Of a stretch of 64,000 bases of DNA, positions 35,131 to 43,375 are shown in pieces. The notes under the pieces were generated by a model, which did no database searches, was not told the DNA's origin, and was given only the letters and a program-made list of their open reading frames with translations. Position numbers and translations under genes: made by a program. Source of the stretch: Pelobium manganitolerans. GTDB lineage: Bacteria; Bacteroidota; Bacteroidia; Sphingobacteriales; Sphingobacteriaceae. The number at the start of each line of letters is the position of its first letter. The stretch's first letter is position 1. The stretch lies in the NCBI RefSeq assembly GCF_003609575.1, contig NZ_MBTA01000001.1:434001-498000 (forward strand), in the 5' to 3' direction.

Positions 35131-35673
35131 ATGAGTGATATTAAGCTAGTAGAAGCGCCGGCGGGTATTCAAGGAGAAGGTTTTTTTGCTACCTCCTTGG
35201 ACAAGGTAATTGGGATGGCAAGGGCAAACTCTTTATGGCCTTTACCTTTTGCAACATCATGTTGCGGGATAGAGTTTATGGCGACCATGGGTGCGCATTA
35301 TGATTTTTCGCGTTTCGGGTCCGAGCGTCCTTCCTTTTCACCGCGCCAAGCAGATTTATTAATGGTAATGGGTACCATCGCTAAAAAAATGGCGCCGGTA
35401 CTTAAACAAGTTTATATACAAATGGCCGAGCCTCGTTGGGTATTGGCGGTTGGTGCCTGCGCAAGCAGCGGCGGTATATTTGACACCTACTCGGTACTGC
35501 AAGGTATTGATGAGATTATCCCGGTAGATGTTTACGTGCCCGGATGCCCACCACGCCCAGAAGCTATTATCAACGGCTTCAACAAAATCCAAGATATCGT
35601 CCGTAACGAATCGTTACGCCGACGCGACTCGCCAGAATACACAGAATTGTTGGCCAAATACGGAATCCAATAA
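35131..35673 (+). CDS. nuoB: NADH-quinone oxidoreductase subunit B
   Basis: 180 aa, peripheral-arm subunit carrying cluster N2, the last Fe-S centre before quinone. The N2 ligand pair is TSCCGIEFM (about 43-51), with further Cys in GACASSGG (about 108-115) and VPGCPPRPE (about 138-146). Its TAA overlaps the nuoC ATG by one base (TAATG at 35671-35675), which couples their translation. Confidence 0.97.
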   Translation: MSDIKLVEAPAGIQGEGFFATSLDKVIGMARANSLWPLPFATSCCGIEFMATMGAHYDFSRFGSERPSFSPRQADLLMVMGTIAKKMAPVLKQVYIQMAEPRWVLAVGACASSGGIFDTYSVLQGIDEIIPVDVYVPGCPPRPEAIINGFNKIQDIVRNESLRRRDSPEYTELLAKYGIQ

Positions 35674-36176
35674 TGGCTAAAATCACTAATCAACAAGTTT
35701 TAGATAAACTAAGCGCCAAATTTGGCGATAAGCTAAGTGCGCCTACCGAGCCTTTCAACTTTTTAACGGTAGATATGGAAGCGGCTATAGTTAACGAAGC
35801 TTTAGCTTTCTTAAAAAACGATGCCGAGCTTAGGTTTAACTACCTTACAGATATTACTGCGGTACATTATCCGGGTTTAGAAAAAGAGCTTTGCGTGGTT
35901 TATCACTTGCACAGCCTTTACAATAACATACGTATCCGCATTAAAGCATACGTGCCACTTGCTAACCCTGCTATTGCTACGGCAACTAACCTTTGGGAAG
36001 GTGCCAACTGGATGGAGCGCGAAACCTACGACTACTTTGGGATACAGTTTGTGGGCCACCCTAACTTGGTGAGGATTTTAAATGTGGACGATATGACGGT
36101 TTTCCCGATGAGAAGAGAATACCAGCTGGAAGACCCGAACAGAGTAGATAAAAAAGATTTTTTCTTTGGACGCTAA
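35673..36176 (+). CDS. nuoC: NADH-quinone oxidoreductase subunit C
   Basis: 167 aa, 30-kDa-subunit family. Signatures: LTDITAVHYPG (about 51-61), the conserved WMERETYDYFGIQFVGHPNLVRIL (about 112-135) and the C-terminal FPMRREYQLED. It scaffolds the peripheral arm next to NuoD; here NuoC and NuoD are separate proteins. Confidence 0.96.
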   Translation: MAKITNQQVLDKLSAKFGDKLSAPTEPFNFLTVDMEAAIVNEALAFLKNDAELRFNYLTDITAVHYPGLEKELCVVYHLHSLYNNIRIRIKAYVPLANPAIATATNLWEGANWMERETYDYFGIQFVGHPNLVRILNVDDMTVFPMRREYQLEDPNRVDKKDFFFGR

Positions 36177-36185
36177 GGAGTACAA

Positions 36186-37421
36186 ATGAGCAATTTTATT
36201 ACAGAGATAACGCCTAACAGACCGGTTTATGTAGATAACGATCCGCAAAACGAGTTAACTACATTAAACTTAGGGCCTACCCACCCAGCAACGCACGGAG
36301 TTTTCCAAAACGTGTTGCAAATGGATGGCGAGCGTATTGTGAGCGGGGTGTCTACCATCGGCTACATCCACAGAGCGTTTGAAAAAATCGCAGAACACCG
36401 CCCGTTTTACCAAATTACTACCCTTACAGACCGCATGAATTATTGCTCGTCGCCCATCAACAACATGGGCTGGCACATGACGGTAGAGAAGCTTTTGGGT
36501 ATCGAAACTCCAAAACGTGTAGATTACCTGCGCGTGATTGTAATGGAGCTAAGCCGTATTACAGACCATTTAATTTGTAACGGTATTTTAGGTGTAGATA
36601 CCGGTGCATTCTCGGGTTTCCTTTACCTGATGGAAGAGCGCGAACATGTTTACGAAATTTTTGAAGAGATATGTGGCGCCCGCCTAACCACCAACATTGG
36701 CAGGATCGGCGGCTTTGAACGCGATTTTAACGACATCGCTTTTGCCAAGCTGAATAAATTTTTAGAAAAATTCCCACCGGTTTTAAAAGAGTTTGAACAA
36801 CTGTTTAACCGTAACCGTATTTTTATAGAGCGTACTTCGGGCGTGGCAGCGGTTGACCCCGAAACAGCTTTAAACTACAGCTGGAGCGGCCCTATTTTAA
36901 GAGCTACTGGCGTTGATTATGACGTACGCGTAAACGAGCCTTACTCTTCTTACCAAGATTTTGATTTTGAAATCCCGGTAGGTACCGCAGGCGATGTTTA
37001 CGACCGCTTTATTGTACGCAACGAAGAAATGTGGCAAAGCCTTAGGATTATTGAGCAAGCGCTAGAAAAGCTAAAAAAAGAACCTAAAGGCGTATTCCAC
37101 GCAGATGTACCCGAATTTTACTTGCCTCCAAAAGAGCAAGTTTACAACAACATGGAAGCCTTAATTTATCATTTCAAGATAGTGATGGGCGAAATTGATA
37201 CACCAAAAACAGAGGTTTATCACGCTGTTGAGGGCGGAAACGGCGAGCTTGGTTTTTACTTGATTAACGACGGCGGACGTACGCCTTACCGTTTGCATTT
37301 CCGCAGGCCAAGTTTCATCAACTACCAAATGTATGCACCAATGAGCAGCGGCATGTTATTGTCTGATGCGATTATCAATATGTCTAGTTTGAACATTATA
37401 GCCGGAGAATTAGATGCTTAG
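36186..37421 (+). CDS. nuoD: NADH-quinone oxidoreductase subunit D
   Basis: 411 aa, 49-kDa-subunit family that lines the quinone-binding cavity with NuoB. Signatures: LGPTHPATHGVFQ (about 31-43), GYIHRAFEKIAEHRPF, the RIGGFERDF region and EGGNGELGFYLINDGGRTPYR near the C-terminus. Nine bases after nuoC; its end overlaps nuoE by 8 bp. Confidence 0.97.
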   Translation: MSNFITEITPNRPVYVDNDPQNELTTLNLGPTHPATHGVFQNVLQMDGERIVSGVSTIGYIHRAFEKIAEHRPFYQITTLTDRMNYCSSPINNMGWHMTVEKLLGIETPKRVDYLRVIVMELSRITDHLICNGILGVDTGAFSGFLYLMEEREHVYEIFEEICGARLTTNIGRIGGFERDFNDIAFAKLNKFLEKFPPVLKEFEQLFNRNRIFIERTSGVAAVDPETALNYSWSGPILRATGVDYDVRVNEPYSSYQDFDFEIPVGTAGDVYDRFIVRNEEMWQSLRIIEQALEKLKKEPKGVFHADVPEFYLPPKEQVYNNMEALIYHFKIVMGEIDTPKTEVYHAVEGGNGELGFYLINDGGRTPYRLHFRRPSFINYQMYAPMSSGMLLSDAIINMSSLNIIAGELDA

Positions 37422-37929
37422 AGTAGAAGACACCACAGCGGTAGAATTTCCTGCTGCACTTATCAGTAAATGCCAAGAAATCATCGGCCGTTATCCAGAA
37501 GGTCGCCAAAAATCTGCGTTGTTACCGATATTACACGAGGTGCAGGCAGTTTTCGGTTGGTTAAGCAGCAATGCCATGGACCAAGTTGCCGAAATGTTAA
37601 ACATTAAAGCGATAGAGGTTTACGAAGTAGCCACTTTTTATACCATGTACTTTTTACAGCCAAAAGGCAAGTATGTGTTAGAAGTGTGCCGCACAGGCCC
37701 TTGCTGTTTGGTAGGTGCCGAAAAAATTATGGACTACATAGGTGAAAAGCTGGGCGTAAAAGAAGGCGAAGTTACGCCAGACGGTTTGTTTAGCTACCGC
37801 GGAGTAGAGTGTTTGGCCGCCTGCGGTTACGCTCCGGTATTGCAAATAGGACCAGAATATACTTTTTACGAAAACTTAACACCAGAGTCGGTAGATAAGC
37901 TGATAGCGGAACTAAAAGGAAAGATGTGA
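37414..37929 (+). CDS. nuoE: NADH-quinone oxidoreductase subunit E
   Basis: 171 aa, 24-kDa thioredoxin-like subunit with the [2Fe-2S] cluster N1a. Ligands: CRTGPCC (about 89-95) and ECLAACGYAP (about 129-138). It works with NuoF in the NADH dehydrogenase module. The last codons (AAG ATG TGA) are the first unit of a 7-nt-periodic array that fills the gap to nuoF, so the final residues may come from that repeat. Confidence 0.96.
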   Translation: MLRVEDTTAVEFPAALISKCQEIIGRYPEGRQKSALLPILHEVQAVFGWLSSNAMDQVAEMLNIKAIEVYEVATFYTMYFLQPKGKYVLEVCRTGPCCLVGAEKIMDYIGEKLGVKEGEVTPDGLFSYRGVECLAACGYAPVLQIGPEYTFYENLTPESVDKLIAELKGKM

Positions 37930-38069
37930 GACAATAGATTTGAGAAAGGAGATCCTTTTAGGTCGGCTTAGCTCAGATCAAAAAACGAAATTTAAAGAAT
38001 ATGAGAAAATAGAAGGTGTGAAAATAGACAAGCAAATGTCTCCAATCTCACATCTCCAATCTCAAATCT
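37922..38069. repeat. Heptad array H1 with two inverted arms (nuoE-nuoF gap)
   Basis: Left arm: five consecutive AGANNNN heptads at 37922-37956 (AGATGTG, AGACAAT, AGATTTG, AGAAAGG, AGATCCT). A few more near 38004-38032. Right arm, opposite sense: five consecutive NNNNTCT heptads at 38035-38069 (AATGTCT, CCAATCT, CACATCT, CCAATCT, CAAATCT). TAGATTTGAGA (37935-37945) and TCTCAAATCTA (38060-38070) are perfect inverted repeats. Nothing here codes. Confidence 0.85.
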
Positions 38070-38077
38070 AATAAACA

Positions 38078-39442
38078 ATGGGTCGCAAATTATTATTAGA
38101 ACATATTAACGTACCGGGTATTAACACTTTTCAGGTTTACCGTGAAAAGGGTGGCTACCGAGCGGTTGAAAAGGCCTTAAAAACCATGTCTACAGACGAT
38201 GTGGTAGAAGAGGTTAAAAAATCGGGCTTGCGCGGGCGTGGCGGTGCTGGTTTCCCTACCGGGATGAAGTGGAGCTTTTTGGCCAAGCCAGATGGTGTTC
38301 CGCGTTACTTGGTTTGCAACGCCGACGAGTCTGAACCGGGAACTTTCAAAGACCGCTATTTGATGACCCACATCCCTCATGCTTTAATTGAAGGGATGAT
38401 TGTAGCCAGCTATGCCTTGGGTGCCAACACCAGCTATATTTATGTGCGTGGCGAAATGATGCCACAGGTACGCATTTTAGAAAAAGCCATTGCCGAAGCC
38501 AAGCAAGCCGGATTTTTAGGCAAAAACATATTAGGTAGCGGTTTTGATTTAGAGCTGTACGTACAGCCAGGCGGCGGTGCTTACATTTGTGGAGAAGAAA
38601 CTGCACTGTTAGAATCTCTAGAAGGTAAACGCGGTAACCCGCGCATTAAACCCCCATTTCCGGCTATCGCTGGTTTGTACGGTTGCCCAACGGTAGTCAA
38701 CAACGTTGAATCTATTGCGGCGGTTGTTCCGGTAATTAATGAGGGTGGCGAAGAGTATGCTAAAATCGGCATCGGCCGTTCAACAGGCACCAAGCTAATT
38801 TCGGCATCTGGAAACTTGAGAAAGCCGGGCGTTTACGAGATTGAATTAGGTATTTCTGTAGAAGATTTCATTTATTCTGACGAGTACTGCGGCGGTATCG
38901 CCAACGGCAAAAAGCTGAAAGCGGTAGTAGCAGGCGGTTCATCAGTGCCAATTTTGCCGGCAAACTTAATATTGAATTTAGCAAACGGCGAAAAGCGCTT
39001 AATGTCTTACGAATCTTTATCCGAAGGTGGTTTCGCTACCGGAACCATGTTGGGTTCGGGCGGTTTCATTGCTTTTGATGAAGACCAGTGTATTGTAAGA
39101 AACACTTGGAACTTCGCCCGTTTTTACGCGCACGAATCATGCGGACAATGTTCGCCCTGCCGTGAGGGTACCGGCTGGATGGAAAAAGTATTGCACCGTT
39201 TAGAGTTGGGCCAAGGAAAATCTAGCGATATGGATTTATTGGTGAGTGTTTCTAAGCAGATAGAGGGAAACACCATTTGTCCGCTAGGTGATGCGGCAGC
39301 TTGGCCGGTAGCCAGTGCCATCCGCCATTTTAGGGATGAGTTTGAGTGGCACGTGAGCAATCCGCAATTGGCCGTAAAACAAAACTATGGCTTGGCACAT
39401 TATGCAGATCCGTTGCCTCCGGTAGTTGCCGCGGAAGCTTAA
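38078..39442 (+). CDS. nuoF: NADH-quinone oxidoreductase subunit F
   Basis: 454 aa, 51-kDa subunit with the NADH site, FMN and [4Fe-4S] cluster N3. Motifs: [16 protein letters not shown] (FMN site, about 50-65), [13 protein letters not shown] (about 83-95), [17 protein letters not shown] (about 172-188) and the cluster ligands [12 protein letters not shown] (about 353-364) with a later Cys in [10 protein letters not shown]. It accepts hydride from NADH. Separated from nuoE by array H1 and from nuoG by a repeat mosaic. Confidence 0.97.
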   Translation: MGRKLLLEHINVPGINTFQVYREKGGYRAVEKALKTMSTDDVVEEVKKSGLRGRGGAGFPTGMKWSFLAKPDGVPRYLVCNADESEPGTFKDRYLMTHIPHALIEGMIVASYALGANTSYIYVRGEMMPQVRILEKAIAEAKQAGFLGKNILGSGFDLELYVQPGGGAYICGEETALLESLEGKRGNPRIKPPFPAIAGLYGCPTVVNNVESIAAVVPVINEGGEEYAKIGIGRSTGTKLISASGNLRKPGVYEIELGISVEDFIYSDEYCGGIANGKKLKAVVAGGSSVPILPANLILNLANGEKRLMSYESLSEGGFATGTMLGSGGFIAFDEDQCIVRNTWNFARFYAHESCGQCSPCREGTGWMEKVLHRLELGQGKSSDMDLLVSVSKQIEGNTICPLGDAAAWPVASAIRHFRDEFEWHVSNPQLAVKQNYGLAHYADPLPPVVAAEA

Positions 39443-39843
39443 CTGATTTTAAGTCTTGGCTTTGCCGAGCGCATTATACAAATTGCTGCGCGATGTGGCA
39501 ATAGAAAATGATAGTTAAAGATTGATGCAGACATGGTGCGTGAGACCTCTCGTTCCTTGAGGTGAGGACACCGAAGGAGGATCTGGAACGAGCCGTCATG
39601 TCGAGCATAGCGAGACATCACACTTGTATTTAAACGCTCTGAACCCACCTCTCGAAGGTGACGGGAGTAAAAAGAAAGCAGGTTTGCGTTAGGGATTGAA
39701 GCGGCATCCTTTTTTGCGTAGAGCAAGTCAAAGTGTTTAAAGACAAAACGCAAAAAAGATATAGCGGAAAGCCCGCCCGAACGCCCAAAATTCGGAAAAG
39801 GGCATTTTAGAAAAGAAGAATCGAACAATTTAAATTAATAAAA
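39443..39843. repeat. Non-coding repeat mosaic between nuoF and nuoG
   Basis: No credible gene. Visible structures: CTCGTTCC (39549-39556) with GGAACGAG (39585-39592); ATGTC (39598-39602) with GACAT (39614-39618), in a GTCATGTCGAG...CGAGACATC context typical of Bacteroidota intergenic repeats; and an element at about 39691-39790 with GGATTGAAGCGGCATCC, a CTTTTTTGCG (39709-39718)/CGCAAAAAAG (39749-39758) stem and ATAGCGGAAAGCCCG. The last resembles a widely scattered Bacteroidota intergenic element I recall but cannot name with certainty. Confidence 0.7.
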
Positions 39844-40848
39844 TTGGCTGATAAAATAAAAGTTGTAATAGACGGCATCCCGACTGAGGTAGAACCGGGA
39901 ACAACTATTTTAAATGCTGCGCGTCAGATAGGTGGGGATATTGTGCCTCCGGCAATGTGCTACTACTCCAAATTGGAGGGCAGCGGCGGTAAATGCCGTA
40001 CCTGCTTAGTAAAGGTAACTAAAGGCTCTGAGAAAGATCCTCGGCCGATGCCGAAGTTGGTGGCCAGTTGCCGTACCAATGTCATGGACGGAATGGAGGT
40101 GCTAAATATCACCTCGCCTGAAGTTGTTGAAGCGCGTAAAGGCGTAGTTGAAATGTTGTTGATTAACCACCCGCTAGATTGCCCTATTTGCGACCAGGCC
40201 GGTGAGTGCCATTTGCAAGATTTAAGCTACGAGCACGGCTTGGCAACTACACGTTACGAATTTGACCGTCGTACTTTCGATAAAATAGACATTGGCGATA
40301 AAATTCAGTTGCACATGACGCGCTGCATTTTATGCTACCGTTGCGTTTATGTTGCCGACCAAATTACCGAAGGCCGCGTGCACGGCGTGTTAAACCGTGG
40401 AGACCACGCCGAGATTTCTACCTACATCCAAAAGGCGGTAGATAACGATTTCTCTGGAAACATGGTTGACGTTTGCCCGGTGGGTGCTTTAACAGATAAA
40501 ACTTTCCGCTTTAAAAACCGGGTATGGTTTACCAAACCGGTAGAAGCGCACAGAGATTGCCCAACCTGCTCGGGTAAGGTGACGCTGTGGTACAAAGGCG
40601 AGGAAGTTTTGCGCGTAACCGCACGTAAAGACCAATGGGGCGAGGCAGAAGAATTTATTTGCAATACCTGCCGTTTTGATAAAAAAGAAACTAAAGACTG
40701 GGTAATTGAGGGGCCGCGCAACGTATCGCGCCACTCGGTAATTAACGCCAACCATTATTACGAGCTAAACCCGGCACAGGTGGTTAAAAAGAACCCAGAG
40801 CTGATGGAAGCAAATAAAAACCAGTTTGAAAGGGCTAAGAAGTTTTAA
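39844..40848 (+). CDS. nuoG: NADH-quinone oxidoreductase subunit G, short form
   Basis: 334 aa, much shorter than the roughly 900 aa of E. coli NuoG because the molybdopterin-like domain is absent; I believe this short form is normal in Bacteroidota. Fe-S ligand sets in order: CYYSKLEGSGGKCRTC (N1b, about 39-54), HPLDCPICDQAGEC (His-ligated N5, about 107-120), CILCYRC (about 161-167) with CPVGAL (N4), and CPTC with CNTC near 240-280. It starts with TTG at 39844, with no in-frame ATG close by, directly after the repeat mosaic. Abuts nuoH. Confidence 0.93.
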   Translation: MADKIKVVIDGIPTEVEPGTTILNAARQIGGDIVPPAMCYYSKLEGSGGKCRTCLVKVTKGSEKDPRPMPKLVASCRTNVMDGMEVLNITSPEVVEARKGVVEMLLINHPLDCPICDQAGECHLQDLSYEHGLATTRYEFDRRTFDKIDIGDKIQLHMTRCILCYRCVYVADQITEGRVHGVLNRGDHAEISTYIQKAVDNDFSGNMVDVCPVGALTDKTFRFKNRVWFTKPVEAHRDCPTCSGKVTLWYKGEEVLRVTARKDQWGEAEEFICNTCRFDKKETKDWVIEGPRNVSRHSVINANHYYELNPAQVVKKNPELMEANKNQFERAKKF

Positions 40849-41886
40849 ATGGAGACTGCATTTTTAATAGAGAAAACCGCATTGGTGTTGGTGTTATTTA
40901 TCCTCACCTTAACTATTGCCGCTTACAGCACCTGGGCCGAGCGTAAAGTGGCCGCTTGGTTGCAAGACCGTGTAGGTCCAAACCGCGCAGGTATTTTTGG
41001 TTTGCTACAACCTTTGGCAGATGGCGGTAAAATGTTTTTTAAAGAAGAAATTATTCCAAGCGGCGCCAACAAATATCTTTTTGTTGCAGGCCCGTCTTTG
41101 GCTTTATTGGTTTCTTTTTTAGGATCGGCCGTTTTGCCTTTTGGCGATACCATCGAAATTTTTGGCCGTACCGTGCCTTTGCAGGTAACGGATATTAATG
41201 TGGGTGTGCTATACATTTTTGGCGTGGTATCTTTAGGCGTTTACGGCATTATGATTGGCGGTTGGGCATCCAACAATAAATATTCTTTAATGGGTGCTAT
41301 CCGCGGTGCTTCTCAAAACATCAGTTACGAGATTGCCATGGGTTTATCCATCATTGCACTTTTATTGGTAACCAACAGTCTAAGTTTTAAAGAAATTGCT
41401 GCACAACAGCACGGCTGGCATTGGAATGTACTGGTACAGCCGTTGGGTTTTTTAATCTTTTTAGTATGTGCTTTTGCCGAAACCAACCGCGTTCCTTTTG
41501 ACTTGCCCGAGTGTGAAACGGAGTTAATTGGCGGTTACCAAACAGAATATTCGGCTTTTAAAATGGGTGCTTACATGTTTGCCGAATACATTAACATGTT
41601 TGTTTCTTCGGCAGTAATGGCAGTGCTTTATTTTGGAGGTTATAACTATCCCGGTATGGATGCGGTAAATGCTATGCTGGGGCCAACTTGGGGTCCGCTG
41701 GTTGGTGTTGCCGTCATGTTTATTAAAATTATCGCCTTCATCTTCTTTTTTATGTGGGTAAGGTGGACGGTACCGCGTTTCCGTTACGACCAGCTGATGG
41801 ATTTAGGTTGGAAGGTGTTAATTCCGTTGGCTATTGCCAACATTGTAATTACCGCAATTGTAATTACTGTAGTAGATAAATTATAA
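40849..41886 (+). CDS. nuoH: NADH-quinone oxidoreductase subunit H
   Basis: 345 aa, about eight transmembrane helices, membrane subunit forming the quinone chamber. Signatures: WAERKVAAWLQDRVGPNRAG (about 25-44), LADGGKMFFKEE (about 51-62) and AFAETNRVPFDLPECETELI (about 206-225). Starts immediately after the nuoG stop. Confidence 0.97.
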   Translation: METAFLIEKTALVLVLFILTLTIAAYSTWAERKVAAWLQDRVGPNRAGIFGLLQPLADGGKMFFKEEIIPSGANKYLFVAGPSLALLVSFLGSAVLPFGDTIEIFGRTVPLQVTDINVGVLYIFGVVSLGVYGIMIGGWASNNKYSLMGAIRGASQNISYEIAMGLSIIALLLVTNSLSFKEIAAQQHGWHWNVLVQPLGFLIFLVCAFAETNRVPFDLPECETELIGGYQTEYSAFKMGAYMFAEYINMFVSSAVMAVLYFGGYNYPGMDAVNAMLGPTWGPLVGVAVMFIKIIAFIFFFMWVRWTVPRFRYDQLMDLGWKVLIPLAIANIVITAIVITVVDKL

Positions 41887-41920
41887 GGCTCCGACTTTGC
41901 TGAGCCCGACAAAATAATAG

Positions 41921-42451
41921 ATGATAATGGAATCATTAAGTGGTAGAAAAAAAGTATTAGAACAAAAACCCATGAATTTTTGGGAGCGCATGTATTTGCC
42001 TGCCATATTTAAAGGGATGGCCATTACTTTTATGCACATGTTTAAAAAGAAAGAGACGATCCATTACCCAGAACAGGAGAGAGAGTTTTCTGAAAACTGG
42101 AGGGGGATGCACTCTTTAAAACGTGATGAGCAAGGCCGCGAACGTTGCACTGCCTGTGGTTTGTGCGCGCTATCATGCCCGGCAGAAGCCATCACCATGA
42201 TTGCTGCTGAGCGCGAAAAAGGCGAAGAGCATTTATACCGCGAAGAGAAATACGCTGCCGTGTACGAGATTAACATGTTGCGCTGTATTTTTTGCGGTTT
42301 GTGCGAGGAAGCTTGCCCTAAAGAAGCCATTTATTTAGATGGCCCAATTGTGCCGGCAGACTATTTACGTAAAGATTTTATTTACGGCAAAGACAAGTTG
42401 GTAGAAATGCCGATAACAGAATTAGAAGCCTTAAAAGGCGCTACGGTGTAG
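41921..42451 (+). CDS. nuoI: NADH-quinone oxidoreductase subunit I
   Basis: 176 aa, ferredoxin-type subunit with [4Fe-4S] clusters N6a and N6b. Ligand motifs: CTACGLCALSCP (about 70-81) and CIFCGLCEEACP (about 126-137). It carries electrons from NuoG towards NuoB. The start is 41921 or the in-frame ATG at 41927. Confidence 0.96.
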   Translation: MIMESLSGRKKVLEQKPMNFWERMYLPAIFKGMAITFMHMFKKKETIHYPEQEREFSENWRGMHSLKRDEQGRERCTACGLCALSCPAEAITMIAAEREKGEEHLYREEKYAAVYEINMLRCIFCGLCEEACPKEAIYLDGPIVPADYLRKDFIYGKDKLVEMPITELEALKGATV

Positions 42452-42490
42452 CAAAGGGCTATTGTTGATATCATAATTAATAAAAAATTT

Positions 42491-42498
42491 TACCTTTG
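42491..42498 (+). promoter_or_regulatory. Possible internal -7 box (TACCTTTG) before nuoJ
   Basis: A perfect TAnnTTTG match in the 82-bp nuoI-nuoJ gap, 43 nt before the nuoJ ATG. It could boost expression of the membrane arm nuoJ-N. Confidence 0.5.
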
Positions 42499-42533
42499 CC
42501 CATCAAAAATTGGCAATAGAAAGTCATACTTAA

Positions 42534-43037
42534 ATGAGTTTATTTTACTTAGTTGCATTTTTGTCGATTCTATTTTCTTTGTTGGTAATCTTCACAAAGA
42601 ACCCGGTGCATAGTGTTTTATACCTTATTGCCACCTTTTTCACCTTCACTATACATTACATTTTGCTAAACGCGCAGTTTTTGGCGGTGGTAAACTTTAT
42701 TGTTTACATGGGTGCCATTATGGTGCTTTTCCTCTTTGTTTTGATGTTGATGAACCTGAATAAGGATACCGAGCCGGTAAAATCTAACCTGATTAAAATC
42801 ATTGGCGTTATTGCCGGCGGTGCATTGTTGGTCACCCTAGTAGGCGCATCTAAAGCTTTGCAAACATCAGCAGTAAGCGCAGGTCCAAATTCTGAGATTG
42901 GTTTGGTAGAAAACTTGGGCAAGGTGCTTTTCAACGAGTTTTTATTGCCGTTTGAACTGTCGTCACTGTTGTTGCTTTCTGCTTTGGTAGGTGCAATTTT
43001 GTTGGCCCGTAAAGATAAAAAGACTCAAAATGGATAA
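42534..43037 (+). CDS. nuoJ: NADH-quinone oxidoreductase subunit J
   Basis: 167 aa, five transmembrane helices (near 1-20, 28-48, 53-75, 90-107, 141-160), NuoJ/ND6 family. The conserved third helix is VVNFIVYMGAIMVLFLFVLMLMN. Its stop overlaps the nuoK start by 8 bp. Confidence 0.95.
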   Translation: MSLFYLVAFLSILFSLLVIFTKNPVHSVLYLIATFFTFTIHYILLNAQFLAVVNFIVYMGAIMVLFLFVLMLMNLNKDTEPVKSNLIKIIGVIAGGALLVTLVGASKALQTSAVSAGPNSEIGLVENLGKVLFNEFLLPFELSSLLLLSALVGAILLARKDKKTQNG

Positions 43038-43359
43038 TATAACAGCAACCATTCAGGTGGTTCCACTTAACCATTACATCCTGTTAAGTGCCATCATTTT
43101 TACAATCGGAGTTATCGGCGTGCTTATCCGCAGAAACGCAATCATCATTTTTATGTCGGTAGAGCTGATGTTAAACGCCGTGAACTTGTTGCTTACCGCA
43201 TTTTCGGCGTATAGTGGCGATGCGTCTGGACAAGTGTTTGTGTTTTTTATTATGGCGCTGGCTGCGGCCGAGGTGGCAGTGGGCCTGGCTATAATTGTGA
43301 TGGTTTACCGTAACACAAACTCCATCGATATTAATGTGTTGAACAGGTTAAAGTGGTAA
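43030..43359 (+). CDS. nuoK: NADH-quinone oxidoreductase subunit K
   Basis: 109 aa from the ATG at 43030, which overlaps the end of nuoJ; the family usually has about 100-110 residues. Three helices with the ND4L signature (IFMSVELMLNAVNLLLTAFS, about 39-58) containing the conserved membrane Glu needed for proton translocation. Confidence 0.95.
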   Translation: MDNITATIQVVPLNHYILLSAIIFTIGVIGVLIRRNAIIIFMSVELMLNAVNLLLTAFSAYSGDASGQVFVFFIMALAAAEVAVGLAIIVMVYRNTNSIDINVLNRLKW

Positions 43360-43375
43360 TTTTTTATACAGCTAA

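Noticed and set aside
39439-39828. 129-aa minus-strand frame between nuoF and nuoG
   Set aside because: It lies across hairpin repeats and has repeat-derived composition; no start signal.
39844-40848. NuoG as a truncated pseudogene
   Set aside because: The 334-aa form has all expected Fe-S ligand groups and, to my knowledge, is usual in Bacteroidota.
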